From the NCBI GenBank assembly GCA_009760855.2, contig WPIO01000004.1, positions 9,454,001-9,518,000 on the forward strand: 64,000 nucleotides of DNA, given 5' to 3'. Origin of the DNA: Cristatella mucedo. Taxonomy: Eukaryota; Bryozoa; Phylactolaemata; Cristatellidae. The position numbers and the translations under genes were made by a program. This document shows positions 40,901 through 51,479 of the stretch, in pieces (positions within the stretch are counted from its first letter, which is position 1; each line of letters opens with the position of its first letter). The notes under the pieces were generated by a model. It was given only the letters and a program-made list of their open reading frames with translations. It made no database searches and was not told the DNA's origin.

Positions 40901-43815
40901 TGACATCACATCACTCGCTTCTGAACTTCACTGGCTCCTTGTCGCGTAATAAATCGAATTCAAGATCCCATCCCTGGCTCACAGGTTGCTGCACTTGTTG
41001 GCAAGCGCCTACTAGTCTTGGACCCAAGCAGAGTTCAGCAGCTCAGGGCGGCTGTAGCCAGCTGGGCCAAACCTGCCCTTTGACTAGAAGCCGGACGGGG
41101 CTATGACTCCCATTAATCTGGGCAATTGTGGAGAAGGAGCTCGCTAGCCATAACATGGAATTTAGCAAGGCGTGTTCCGTTCGCTCAGCATCCACATCCC
41201 GAATGATGGATGGCTGACTGGCGTTTGTGGACAGTGCGGCCACCACAGAAGGTCACGAGGACCCGCTGCCTGAGCGTACTGGAAGCTAAGCGCGCTCGCT
41301 ATAATTGCACGTGTATTCCGCGTTTCCTGTAATATGCTGTTCGTTCGGCCCCCTCTGAGGTGGGACCCTCGGCGAGCTAAGATGAGCCCGCTTGCGAGAC
41401 CCCGTTGCGAAGTCACTTGTACCTCTGGCGTTGCGACTGACAATTGTTTGATAGCAGCTGCCGCCTTCAAGATTGCTCAGGTCCGAGGGCGTCAGTTTCA
41501 CTTTAGGGAACGCTTGTTACGTTTTTTTTCTCACGCCCTTTGCAGTCTCATGTACCATAGTGTCCCACAGTAACACTGCTACTTACCCTGTTATTGTTGG
41601 CTCGCGTAATATTTTTATAAAGAGGTCTAGTCAAATTGGCGACGTGGGAAGTGGGGCGGCGGAGCTAGGACGTGAGGTGGTCGGCGGGTAATAGCCTACC
41701 CTATAGTTTCGGTTACAGCCATAACTTCTGGCTCCTCACCACCCGCTTCTCGGCTTTCAATCGTCCGGTCACTTCCATTAAATAGAAATCGGTTGGTAAT
41801 CGGGTCTTCTATTAGTACGTAGCGAAATTTTGGAACTCACTTCCGGCTTCTGTCGCCACCTGCGTTGACTCTGCCCGATTTAAGCTCAGCTAAAGACGCA
41901 TCTGTTCGGCTCAGGTTTCCGTGCGCCGCAGTTAAGTTGTCTTTTTTCCTGCGTGTTTTTCCACCATAAAGTACACGATTCAGTGCATGCTACTGTACAG
42001 AGGTACTGACCGACTGGGGGGGGATGGAGGTAGCCGATTTCCGCTTTACCTCCCCTGCTCAGTTAACCAGACCTTAGCCGCGCGGCGCTTGAGTGATTTC
42101 CCGGGTATACAGCACTTTATAATGCCGACGCATGCGCTACACGAGGGGGTTTCGGGAGTTGGACAGTACTACAGGGAGGATCTTAGACACAGCAAAGCTA
42201 CGGGGGCGCGAGATGACGCTGCAAGCGTGCGCACACATGTGCATATGTAGGCCAATCGGCTCCCGAAATCGCGACGCTACACCGGCTCCACTCTAAGATT
42301 ACCAGCGTACACCGTAAGAGGTACGAATAGCAGAGTAACTGGACTTCAATTGCCGGGGTCAACGTCCGAACTCGTCGAGAACGTCCGCCGAAAAGCCTCA
42401 GGCCAGGCCACCCACCCGTTTGCGGTCTTGCCCTTTCCTACGGGAGGGGGAAGCCGTGGCCTTCATTTTGGGTGACTCCCAGCTCGATTTGTCAAATATC
42501 AGCAGGCCGGATACCGAACCTTACTACGGTACGGTACTAATCGGTTGGTTGCGGTAATGTTTTATTGTGGATTTTTACATGCTTGTCAAAGCATAATAGT
42601 ATGCGAGAACTCTTGGCTGTTGCTTCTCTTGCAGGAATTTGCAAAGGGCGTGGGTGGAGATTTAGTTCTCTTACGGCGGTTTACTAATGACACACATTAT
42701 TATTATTAAAGGTATACGAACTGGTGCCACGCCCCTCAAACACCAGGTTAGACCTCCGAACTGAAACTCTTGCCACCCATTTGTCTCCGGTCATTCTTTT
42801 GGCAAATGTGCATGTGCAGTGCTTTCATTAATAATAATAACAATTCTGTAGCGCCCTCAGAAAACTCAATATCTTTCTAGGCACTTTACATTTGCTGCAG
42901 ATTTTTGAATCCAAAAAAGCGCGAAGGAAATACTAGAGTTGGAACACTCCATCCTCACGCATAAAACAAAGTAAGCATACCAATTTATGTTATATCACTA
43001 TGGTCCCCTGGCACCAGTGAAAATCTACATCAGTATAGACTTATGCAGTTTAGCAAGAATACAGTAATGTGAAAATGCTTAGTGCTATTTTCGCTACTTA
43101 ACAGCCACTTTCACAGCTATCGGGTACAACATTGCGCTCTTTCTCAGAAGAAAGTTTTGCTATATATAGTGGATTCTCTGGATTTTTGAAGCAACCATAT
43201 CAGCTATCGATTACATCTGCAGTGTGTTCTTAACCGATAGTGGCCGTTCCGCTAATAATGTGCAAAAGCTATCAAAAACAGTAGGACAGCGACTCAAAAT
43301 TGAAGAAAATATGAAAACAGAGGAGGTAAGGAGATTGAGTAATTAGCATTAAGCACTTTTTTAAAGAAATTGTGCGAACATTTAATATCAAGAGGAAAAT
43401 TATCACTGCAAGCATTCAACAGACGTTTGGATATCCACATTTCACCAGAATCGAGCGTGACGTATGCTTGCGGTCGGTACAGTAAACTGAGCAGAAGGCG
43501 TGGAAAGCGAGTACTCATTATGCATCTTGCTTTTTAAACTGTCACTAATTTTTTAAATAGCTGTATTTCCAATAGAACGCGCTCTCTTACATCTACCTTA
43601 TTACCAAGCGGTGCCTGTATACTTAAACTACTGGTAACCTCGGCTGACGTCCGGTCTACCGTCCAATCGTTGCCCTTGATCGGCGAGGCGGCGTTTCTGA
43701 ACTTGACTTCCGCTGGCTTGCGGGTACGTTCCCAAGTTAGCCGGCGGCCCGATGCCGCCACCTGTACGTGTAGCCGTATTGTTGCCTCATCTATTCTTTC
43801 TCGCCAGGTCTCGGC
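28820..43815 (-). CDS. unidentified six-exon gene, 5'-incomplete
   Basis: Exons in transcript order: 43815-43597, 34438-34368, 33761-33622, 32672-32566, 30260-29599, 28916-28820. Phases run 0-0, 0-2, 2-1, 1-0, 0-2, 2-stop, giving 1296 nt (431 codons plus stop) with no in-frame stop. Every acceptor is AG after a plausible pyrimidine-rich run; donors are GTAGAT, GTACGG, GTACAG, GTCAGC and GTGAGT. Parts: a basic/Trp-containing segment, a short charged helix, a heptad-like charged helix (EQYLKRKEELEYLVTKRQ), a Ser/Pro/Ala-rich linker, and an acidic tail. I recognise no family. The 9.2-kb intron between the first two exons is TE-rich, so the first exon could belong to another gene. Linkage is inferred from phase only. 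Confidence 0.55.
29095..29125. repeat. (GA)n microsatellite
   Basis: About 14 GA units in the intron of the minus-strand gene. Confidence 0.95.
29176..29332 (-). mobile_element. SINE family 2
   Basis: Reverse orientation: ACTCGAACCCACGACCTCGG (B-box region) and AGAAGAGCTTTCGACTATCA, matching the family-2 body. Confidence 0.75.
29599..30260 (-). CDS. large exon of the unidentified minus-strand gene
   Basis: Acceptor TTTTGCTGTCGTAG, then 220 open codons from RMRINLDSIYASQTVKDAAS to AAEEYVRLRG, donor GTGAGT. GC-rich and low-complexity in the middle (Ser, Pro, Ala), with a conserved-looking stretch KQVKDIIRQVKAECNEAAQP. An ATG at 30255-30257 could also start a shorter product. Shadow frames on the plus strand are long because of the GC content. 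Confidence 0.65.
30261..32565 (-). other. intron of the unidentified minus-strand gene
   Basis: A LINE-type tail lies at about 30800-30875 (GTGCCTAGAAAGAGATTCCG, then ATT-rich). The remainder, including an open minus-strand stretch at 31174-31638, gives no homology or splice support. 32050-32100 has short repeats of TTAATGTTAAATG type. Confidence 0.45.
32566..32672 (-). CDS. coiled-coil-like exon of the unidentified minus-strand gene
   Basis: Acceptor TTTCATTTATAG, donor GTCAGC. Encodes YEQYLKRKEELEYLVTKRQH followed by QLSLASSNQDRKARA, rich in Glu, Lys and Arg with Leu/Tyr at heptad-like spacing. This is the most convincing individual exon of the model. Confidence 0.65.
33035..33240 (+). repeat. 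LINE 3' end fragment
   Basis: 3' UTR like that of copy A3 (TGTGTGCTTATGCATGTTGAC), then CGTAGGAACAGATTTACTTC and a TATTATTACTATTATTA tail. Confidence 0.6.
33510..33537. repeat. (GA)n microsatellite
   Basis: About 13 GA units; on the minus strand it forms a CT-rich run ending in a CAG. Confidence 0.95.
33622..33761 (-). CDS. tentative exon of the unidentified minus-strand gene
   Basis: Acceptor AATGTTAG, donor GTACAG. Encodes SFAAVQLARHPGQPGSGSVG and MASLHIAGCQVNERFVHACS. A longer version to 33605 (donor GTGAAA) breaks the phase to the next exon. Another frame here is open too, so the frame choice rests on phase. Confidence 0.4.
34368..34438 (-). CDS. exon of the unidentified minus-strand gene
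   Basis: Acceptor TCTGTGTCTGCAG, donor GTACGG. Encodes RKRIEELVQEGIPEGEALLT then KNG. Charged helix of typical protein composition, phase 0 in and phase 2 out. Confidence 0.6.
35050..36520 (+). mobile_element. LINE copy A10, split by a SINE
   Basis: 35220-35300 encodes DSLWFTTDVKLARNTKRKFE, typical of the endonuclease-to-RT linker of L2-like LINEs (PWxTxEVRxAKxxxRKxE). 35769-36260 encodes LQLVQNSAARLI, LHELPIKQLINFKI and FKNKLKTHLFHKS, the RT C-terminal region. A family-2 SINE sits between them at 35398-35560. The tail near 36430-36520 has GCACCCGAATAGGGATTC and ATT repeats. Confidence 0.7.
35398..35560 (+). mobile_element. SINE family 2 inside a LINE
   Basis: CAAGCGATGGTGATAGCC and GAGGCTGTTAAATCAGCTAG as in the copy at 21221; B-box-like GCGGGTTCTAATCCTAC. 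Confidence 0.8.
36520..39900 (-). other. large intron segment, mostly unassigned
   Basis: Pyrimidine runs of C at 36641-36662; a short tandem stretch of TCCCTTGACC variants at 38565-38630. The longest plus-strand open stretch (37615-38031) has no support. GC content is higher than in the CABIN1 introns. Confidence 0.4.
39903..40300 (-). mobile_element. LINE copy A11, 3' end
   Basis: ATT-type tail, 3' UTR (GGTTAGGGGTGACATGCAC) and RT end, minus strand; very similar to copies A3 and A15, hence relatively young. Confidence 0.8.
40705..40850 (-). mobile_element. SINE family 1
   Basis: AATCTCTATTCAGGCGCTTC tail, then GGGGCGCGAGCCTACGATCT and GGTCGGGGCGAGCACCGTC, reverse of the family-1 head. Confidence 0.8.
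40880..42700 (+). repeat. old, rearranged LINE remnants
   Basis: 40895-41030 reads ELHWLLVA-stop-stop-IEFKIPSLAHRLL; 41720-41900 reads LTTRFSAFNRP and FWNSLPASVATCVDSARFKL; 42600-42700 has the LINE tail. These are the RT C-terminal motifs of an L2-like LINE in the right order but strongly diverged, with unrelated sequence between. Confidence 0.55.
42830..42905 (-). repeat. LINE 3' tail fragment
   Basis: ATAATAATAACAATTCTGTA then GCGCCCTCAGAAAACTC and the conserved CTTTACATTTGCTGCA. Confidence 0.65.
43597..43815 (-). CDS. upstream exon of the unidentified minus-strand gene
   Basis: Acceptor AACTACTACAGCTAG, donor GTAGAT, 73 codons. Encodes AETWRERIDEATIRLHVQVA, RRLTWERTRKPAEVKFRNAA and SLSIQAPLGNK. 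Alternating hydrophobic residues suggest a beta-rich domain. Earlier exons are expected at higher coordinates but I could not place them. Confidence 0.5.
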
Positions 43816-44235
43816 CTAGCTGTAGTAGTTGCGCTTCGTAGTTATTCTTCTGCTCGACGCCACTGTACTACTGTTACTGCGGCTCAACCCACCCGACTTC
43901 GCCGAAGCTGCTGCTGCGGCGGCGGCGCTTTCGCCGCGCTGCTCTGCGCGACGTCGCCAGCGAGAGAGAATCCATCAGTCTTTTAGGAGCGGTGTTATTG
44001 AATTGATTGCGTTTCCTTAGCCCCCAGTATACTGAGAGTCGCGTCCTCGCGGCGCGCTCTCGCTCTGAGCCAGATGAAAAAGCTGCTAGCAACATTATAC
44101 GCTTAGGTTGACTAGTCAAACACTGTCATCCGCCAAAGAGGGTTGAGCCACTTGGTTACCGACCATCATACTTGTCGTTACTGATGCACAAAGCATAGCC
44201 ACGGCGGGTGAGTCTTGCACCAATGCTGCCTTAAA

Positions 44236-44366
44236 TGGTTTGGCCCACTGGTCGAGGTGCTCGCCCGACCAAGGTCTGGCTGAGGTCGTGGGCTCGAGCC
44301 CCGTGGCATACGTAAGATCGCCTGAATAGAGATGAGTTCTCTTAGGGTGCTATGCAAATGAGTTAT
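44236..44366 (+). mobile_element. SINE family 1
   Basis: GGTTTGGCCCACTGGTCGAG head, GTGGGCTCGAGCCCCGTGG B-box region, tail GAATAGAGATGAGTTCTCTT. Confidence 0.8.
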
Positions 44367-44701
44367 TTTTGCTCACTGCTTTACTTGTGGTACTGATACA
44401 ATCTCGACGTTGGACGTCGCGCCAAATGTGATTTACAGTGAATTTAAGTCGCCGGTGGACACTGGGCGACAACTACGGAATGGCACCATCTTTAGCTTTA
44501 TTTGTGGAAGTGCACCAATGCCGAAACATGTGCAGCTTTTTGCTTATGGAGGCACACCTTTGTCAGTGTAGGGTTAAGACTCACTTCTTGTCGTATACAA
44601 AGGGCAACATGATATGCTGAATCTTACTGTGCTCAGTGAGGATGTACTGTTTCTCCTTGGCCCCTAGTATGAAAAAATTGGCAATAATCTTGTTCCTTTA
44701 C

Positions 44702-45075
44702 AATAATAATAATACAATCGATAAAGCACTCTCCGAGAACTCAATCTCTTTCTAGGCGCTTTGCAATTGATGCAAAAGAAACTCGATCGAATGGGAAGTG
44801 GTATCATGCTTGATACACAGCATGAATAACATGGTTAGGGGTGACAAGCACAGGGTCAGCATGCAAGTGTGGTTAGTGGTAGCATGCAGTGTCAGCACGT
44901 ATAAGCACATAAAGGACGGATCACAGGGACCCACTAAATGCTGTCATAAATATGTGCATTTTAAATTTCTTTTTAGATGTGGCCAAGTCAGGGGATGTCG
45001 TGACACAAGTCGGGAGTGAGTTCCAAGCTTTGGGAGCATCCAAACAAAATGCACGGTCTCCAAAGGATTTTAGGT
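44702..45075 (-). mobile_element. LINE copy A14, 3' end
   Basis: Minus-strand copy with ATT tail, 3' UTR and the RT end (reverse complement of the SYAPKAW region). Head-to-head with copy A15. Confidence 0.75.
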
Positions 45076-45119
45076 TTGTACAGAGTATAGGTAAAAAATT
45101 CAGCTTTCATCGGTAATTA

Positions 45120-45620
45120 GTGCCATATTTAATCCAAGAGTTGAATTCCCTGATGCAGGCTAAGCATCGTACCACCCGCTTTTTGGAATCCAACAGTCTA
45201 GAAATACCTCATACAAACCTTAAATCCTTTGGAGACCGTGCATTTAGTTCATATGCTCCCAAAGCCTGGAACTCTCTCCCGACCTGCGTCAGAACATCCC
45301 CTGACCTGACCACATTTAAAAGGAACCTAAAAACACACCTATTTAGTACAGCATTTAGTGGGTCCCTGTGATTCGTCCTTGATGTGCTTATGCGTGCTGA
45401 CACTGTGCATGCTGCCACTAACCACATTTGCATGCTGACCCTGTGCATGTCACCCCTAACCATATTATTCATTTCGTTTATTTTTTCAAGCATGATTTTA
45501 CTTACCTTTCAATTGCATTTTACTTTACAGCAAATGTAAAGCGTGTAGAGAGAGATTAAGTTCTCTGAGGGCGCTTTATCAAGTGAATTATTATTATTAT
45601 TATTATTATTATTATGCATT
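45120..45620 (+). mobile_element. LINE copy A15, 3' end
   Basis: From about 45150 to the stop at 45369-45371 it encodes AKHRTTRFLESNSLEIPHTN, FGDRAFSSYAPKAWNSLP and FKRNLKTHLF, then a 3' UTR and (ATT)n tail; nearly identical to copy A3. Confidence 0.85.
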
Positions 45621-45719
45621 TGACAAATTGGGGGCTATGCTGAATGTGCGACTAGGGAATATGGGGCCATAAGGGGCTACTAGGTCTGCTAGCAAAATAT
45701 ACAAGGGATGACGATCTGA

Positions 45720-45757
45720 TCGAGTCTGAAGATCAGGCCACTGATCTTCAGACTCGA
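45720..45757. repeat. perfect 16-bp palindrome with 6-nt loop
   Basis: TCGAGTCTGAAGATCA at 45720-45735 is exactly the reverse complement of 45742-45757; the loop is GGCCAC. It could form a stable hairpin in DNA or RNA. Confidence 0.95.
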
Positions 45758-45844
45758 AGTTAACACAACGTGTCTACCCCTCCCCCATAGGGCTGAAATG
45801 AAGCTGATAGTTTCTTCCATCAACCACACCATCCGATACGGATG

Positions 45845-45890
45845 CTAAATCCCAGAGGGTGGGAGTTATGCCCCACCCTGTGGGATTTAG
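45845..45890. repeat. 19-bp palindrome with one mismatch
   Basis: CTAAATCCCAGAGGGTGGG (45845-45863) pairs with 45872-45890 apart from one position; loop 8 nt. It lies 90 bp from the perfect hairpin. Confidence 0.92.
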
Positions 45891-45899
45891 CTCCACCGA

Positions 45900-47436
45900 T
45901 AACACATTTATAGATATTTCTCAAATACCAATGGAACGATCGGCATGCAAATTGCACGAGCAGCAAGAGTTACATAAGCAATTTTTTTTCATGTAACCGT
46001 AGCTGTCGTGTTCACCATGTTGACCTGTAAGAGTCAAGGTTAAGTTGTTTACAGGTCTTCAACCAAATATGGTTACCTTGCTTTATCAACAGATTCAATA
46101 CCACACACTGTAAAAATATGCCAAATGCCTCAAAAGATGGAAGACACTTGTTATTAGTGGGATGCCCTATCGTCACGGCATCACTGCTGGATACTGCCAT
46201 GCCCAGATCCTCTCGGCAGCCCTTGGTAAATCGGTTGTCTAATCAGTCTTGAAAGCAGATGAGACGTCCACGTGCCAAAGGTGCCCCGATGGAGATTTTC
46301 AGTACCTTGTCCCTTCTCCAGTGGTGGAATGACCTGCTACTACAGTAGGGAGACTCGTATCGGGCTGCCAGTAGCTGCCACTGCGTCTGAGACTTAAAAG
46401 ACCGGGGAACCTAGCAGGTATCTAGCAGCTGTTTTAGTTTACCAAGGCTTACTGAGTATGAGCCTGGCTAGCCTCTCTTTGGTTGTGGCTAGCAGCTTCT
46501 TGTACTGAAAATGCAGCTGGATTGAGAGCCCACCAAGGCACCATGGCACTGCAGTGGTAAGCTCAAGCATACTCCTACCGAGAGCACGCCTAGCGATTGT
46601 CCCTGAGATGCCTCACGCTTGGGGTGCCGAGCACAGACTTGCCCTGCGCACAGTATGGCTACCAGATTCTGGATATTTACCGAGTTTTCGCTTACTGGCG
46701 CACAAGACTGGTCGCGGAAACTTTTACATAAAAACTCCCCCTTCTTTCACCTGCCACCGATTTTTTACTCACTAAGGCGTACCTGCTGTCGCACTCTAGC
46801 CGTGCATCTTCACAAGCAGTTAGCACTGCAGATGCATGTATGAAATAAATCATTTACAGCTACTATAAAGTGCCTAGAAAAAGGTTAAGCCGATTTAACA
46901 GCCTCCTTTATATAGCAGCATAATAGTAATAATAATAATAATGCATTTGATATAGTGCCATCAGGGAACTCAATCTCTTTCTAGACACTTTACATTTGCT
47001 GCAAAGGAAGCATGGTCGAATGGTTAGTGATAGAACTAACTGCTTTGGTTATTTGATGCGCAAATGCCAAAATGTACTAGCGCACTTGTGTAGCTTTTAC
47101 TCAGTTTCTCTTTTGGTCCTCCCTGTAAGAATCGTCAATACCGTCCTTGTTCCGAGGTGATTGTATCAGGGTGTGCTGCTTCGCTCATAATTGCTGCAAA
47201 ATAGTCCTAAGGAAGTACACGTACAAGCAGGAAGTACATCTTGCCTTTGCAGAAACTATGCTGAAGACCTCGTTAATGCATTCTTTACCGATATGTTTTT
47301 TGTTAACTCTTCTGTCCACTTTATATGCATTCACTAAACTCCTCTGTCTACTTTATATGCATCCACTAAACTCTAAGCATTCGGTTATGACTGCGCATAG
47401 CTCGCTCCGGCTCCAGCTAGCGCAAGCGGCTCGACC

Positions 47437-47440
<4 letters not shown>
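45900..47440. other. repeat-derived and unassigned region
   Basis: LINE tail pieces at 46850-46880 (plus) and 46922-47035 (minus, ATT tail plus CTTTACATTTGCTGCAAAGG). The rest shows short open frames without support. Confidence 0.45.
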
Positions 47441-47533
<93 letters not shown>

Positions 47534-47565
47534 TAGAGAGAGAGAGAGATAGATAGAGAGCAAAA
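47439..47565. repeat. (GA)n/(CAGA)n microsatellite
   Basis: About 55 bp of pure GA, then GACA/GATA variants. Confidence 0.95.
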
Positions 47566-48254
47566 ATATGCTCCACTGCTTATGCTAGGCTGGGTGCCAC
47601 GGTGCCACTTCTGCCTTAGGCAAGCGAAAAGGGGAAGAGAGCTAGCCGGTAGCGGTCGTGCTTTCTTTTCATCACTTTTGCACGAGCAAGAGTAGGGGTA
47701 ATTAGTGTAGCAACCAGAACCAGTGAGTCAGCTCCTACGCCTGCCGGCCAGCTTTGTCACTGTCTTTTTGCTCAACCGAACACATGTGCTTGCCTTTGTC
47801 TGGCAGCAGCATAGTTAGGTGGCTAGCATTTGAGAAGACCAGTGCCTCTGTGCCTGCCTCTGTGCCTGCTCGGTCTCGAGTTGGGCTGCGGTGCATTCTT
47901 CTTTGCGCTCGCACTAAAAGACGACACTGCTATCATAGCTATGACAACTTACACGACTTCACCAAATTGCAGCACAATCCAAATCGGTCTGTCGGTTTAA
48001 TCACGTTCACTGTTTCTTTTCTTTTCTATCTTAACCTTTGTGAGTCACGTTGCACTTGCGGCTGGCTGTTGTATCAGCCCAGTCAGCAGCAGGTGGCCTG
48101 CAAAGTCGAGCTTTGCTGCTGTTTTTCAGACATCACTGGCTAGTTGCGAGCGTCAGGCGTACCTCCATAGAGTCTTGTGATGGTCCTAGAGTGGCTCGCT
48201 GACGTAATCACGATGCTAAAATGTTCGTGTGTCAGATTATTAGATTTTATTTAG

Positions 48255-48536
48255 TCTTTAGAGCCCTATGGACCAGCCGCAACATTCTGCGGTTGTCGGA
48301 AGTCAGAATCGTGCATGGCCATGCGATGGCAGCCAGTGGCGAATGCAGGCAGGCTGGCTGGCCTGCAGCCCGATGCCACTTGCCAGCCTGCCTGCATTGA
48401 TCAAGAGGGAATGCACTCGTCTTTGGAAGATGCTGCCTGTGGCTCAGGGGGAGGGCAGTCAGTAGGACAGCTTCCCACAGCAGAGCTGTCCTGTGCCGAC
48501 CCGGCATGTGATTATAGCCTCAAATCTGGCTCGTAG
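48255..48536 (+). CDS. candidate terminal exon, unknown gene
   Basis: Acceptor ATTTTATTTAG, then 93 codons and TAG: SLEPYGPAATFCGCRKSESC, QPVANAGRLAGLQPDATCQP and LEDAACGSGGGQSVGQLPTA. Balanced composition and a Cys-rich start suggest coding, but no family is recognised and no upstream exon could be joined with confidence; an open segment at about 47820-47992 is one candidate. Confidence 0.3.
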   Translation, partial: SLEPYGPAATFCGCRKSESCMAMRWQPVANAGRLAGLQPDATCQPACIDQEGMHSSLEDAACGSGGGQSVGQLPTAELSCADPACDYSLKSGS

Positions 48537-48636
48537 AGAAGCAGACAATGTGAGAGCGTGGCTGCTTGGCTGGACTGAGGGAGTCTCATCTGCTGTTAGC
48601 AGATTGAGCATGTGAACGTGTGTGCACTCGCAGGCG

Positions 48637-48639
<3 letters not shown>

Positions 48640-48689
<50 letters not shown>

Positions 48690-48740
48690 ATGTGTGTATG
48701 TACGTGTGTGTGTGTGTGTTTGTGTGTGTGTGTGCTCGCA
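48640..48740. repeat. (GT)n microsatellite
   Basis: Interrupted GT/TG repeat of about 100 bp. Confidence 0.95.
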
Positions 48741-49189
48741 CGTGTGATAGAAAGCTAAGGGATGCAGTTTATTGCATCTAGCCTCTGTGACTGTCCTGAA
48801 TGGTATCTTCTGCTTACTGCTTGCGTTTTTGTCAAGGCTACTTAGCTGCAGCCGCGCCCTGGCTGGTGTAGTAGTTTCAGTATGCACTTCCCGGAAGAAT
48901 TCTCATGCTAACAGCTAAGTTTCGAAAAATAGCTTTCGACAGAATAGCCAGATATTTTTGAAAACGAGCACATTTCTTTGGCCCTTTCTGCCTACGAATT
49001 GCAATAGGTCGGTCGTTATCAAGCTTTCTTGCTCCTGGATAGAGATTTAATTCATTTATAGTACTATACCAGCGACCTATTTTAATAATTATAATTATAA
49101 TTATTTGTTAATGCTGGTTTAAACTTTTTCTGAGATTTTTGGGTGGGTTTTGCCCGAGTCGGAATCCAATTGCAGCACTTGGGCACTTT

Positions 49190-50460
49190 TCTGATAGCAC
49201 ATGTGGCATCCCGAATGTAATGCAATGTGTCTCAGTCTGTAATCCCACAAAGATACAAAGACTAAGTGGGTGTTATGCAGGAGAGTTTTCTTTAGGGTAC
49301 TCATAGCCTAAGCAACGTTTGGTGCTCATGCGATAGCCAACAGACTTCATCCCATGCAACAAAGAGAAAGTGAGCATAGAAAGCGTAGCTGAGTCGCAGT
49401 CACAGTCAAAGAAGTACTTGTCATGGAAGCAGTGGCTCAGGATGGCTGAAACAGATGTGCCACGGTCGGCAGCTGGAGAGAATATGTCATAGCTTAAGAA
49501 ATTTGGAAATGAGTTCCACAGTCTAGGACCTGAAGAGCAAAAGCAGTGATTGCCAGCAGTCTTTAAGCTTTGGAATGGAACAGTTAATCTGTTGTCGATA
49601 CTGGACCCGAGGTACGAGGAGGCTGAAACGGTGCAACAGTTCAGCTAGGGACGAAGGAGGCAAGCCTTGGCGGGCCTTGTGGGTTAGAGCAAGAGTTATG
49701 CTCTTTATGTGTTGATCGGCCATCACAGCCACCGCAGGTATTTCAACAAAGGAAATACCAAGTTGAACCACTGGGATTTGTTGACTAACCTTTGAGCCAT
49801 ATTCAATACGAGTTGCAGAGGCTTGATATTCTTTTCGTTGGCCCAGCCAAAACAGAATTGCAATAGTTGGGCCTAAACAGAACCAGGAAGCTAGTTAAAT
49901 TTTAGCAACCCACTGTGGTAGTTAGCCCCAAATCTCAGACTGTGGATTGGACGTTATGGCTAGCAGTCGAGGCAGTTTTCTTAATGAAACTTCAAAACTT
50001 TAAGCAGTTATCAACAAGAGCGCCTAAATTCCGAGCACTGTGGTGCCGGTCACACAATAACAACATCACCCATTAGGTAGGAAAGGTCTCCTAGTCCAGC
50101 CGAATGCTTAGTATGTCTGGTTTACTGGATAAGACTCAAACACCACACGGCAGGGATCGAACACGGCAGGGATCGAACACGATCAGACAAGTACGATTTG
50201 AACCATGCCATTGCCTCGTCTGCTAGATCGATCATTGTTCTCATCGTTCAAGTGAAACATCGTGGTCAGCACTGTCGAAAGGAGCAGATAGATCAAGTGG
50301 AACCAGGGCTTTAACATTAGCATCATCGTTGCTGCTTAGGATGTCGTCGATTACATGGACAAGAGCAGTTTCAGTGATGTCGATTGAATCCCGACGGCAG
50401 TCGACGATGAATCCGTATACTTCCAGAGCCTTAGCAGCAGTCGGGTCTTTACATCTGAAG
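49190..50460 (-). mobile_element. LINE family B copy with reverse-transcriptase motifs
   Basis: Minus strand: LVPLDLSAPFDSADHDVS (about 50315-50260, the DLSAAFDTxDH motif), a decayed middle, YCNSVLAGPTKRIS (about 49860-49820), SSLAELLHRFSLL (about 49660-49615), CGTHFQIS, and the 3' UTR shared with the copies at 280 and 51480. A direct 19-bp repeat of CACGGCAGGGATCGAA lies at 50153-50184. Confidence 0.7.
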
Positions 50461-51479
50461 TTTTTGGGCTTGCTAATGTGAAAACACTTATTTCCAACAA
50501 AATACGAGAATACAAGAGACTTCGGGTCAGGGCAATTTACACTGACAGTTCTTTTTGCTCTTGTGGAAATGCATTCCGACCATCTATGATTTGTAAGCTT
50601 ACATATAAATGTTTAATAAAATTGCTTGGTTACTTGTCATTTGTCGTAGCATTAAGTGTGAGCAGCCAGGCGTGACTCAGACATACGTTTTGCTGTAATA
50701 AGGGTGGCTAACTTTTCAGTTTGACAGACAAGTATACCTTTTTATCTTTTGGCAATATGGCATTGGTATTGTAGACCACACTATTAATTTAGAGAACGTC
50801 CAGGCTCGTTATCTGTACTATCCGAGCTGCAAGTGTGCGTTTGTTTAGGAGTGTACTTTCTATTACTTGCTTATTTGCAGCCTTCTATTACTTGGAGGAT
50901 GCCTAATTTAGTAACAACTTATGTTATGGGCATGGCATGTGACATGCTCCCAGTTGAGCATGCTTGCTTGTTAAGAGACAACTCTTGTAATTCGTTTGCT
51001 TTATTGGTGTGTAGTTAATTGTTTCTAGTTGTGCTAGTGTTTCCATTTGACTTAAAAATAGATCTGCAGGGCTGTTACTAGTCATTGATTTGCTCACATT
51101 TTGGCCGTGATATCAATGTGAACTTTGTTGCTCGGAGCTTTCTGAGAACCCTCGTGTAACAAAAAACCGAAAGAGGCTGATGTGCCATTCAGTATGAATA
51201 GTGATTATGGATGAGCTGTATATATGCGTGGATGCACTTTTTTTTACAGTTTGCTCGGCGTTGATTTAAGTAAAACATTTTTCAGAGCAGGATATTGACG
51301 ACACTTTTGAAGTGCTGGCGAAGTGTGCAGGCGCTTAGCAGCGCTACAGCAGAAGAACTGCCAGGCAGACTTATGACCTCTACGCAGTCGGCCTGTGGTA
51401 GCTCATCGTAACCTTTAAAGAATAGCCGATTAAGAGAAGGAACCTTTTCGAATATGTCAGTTTGGTCGATGTACATGTA

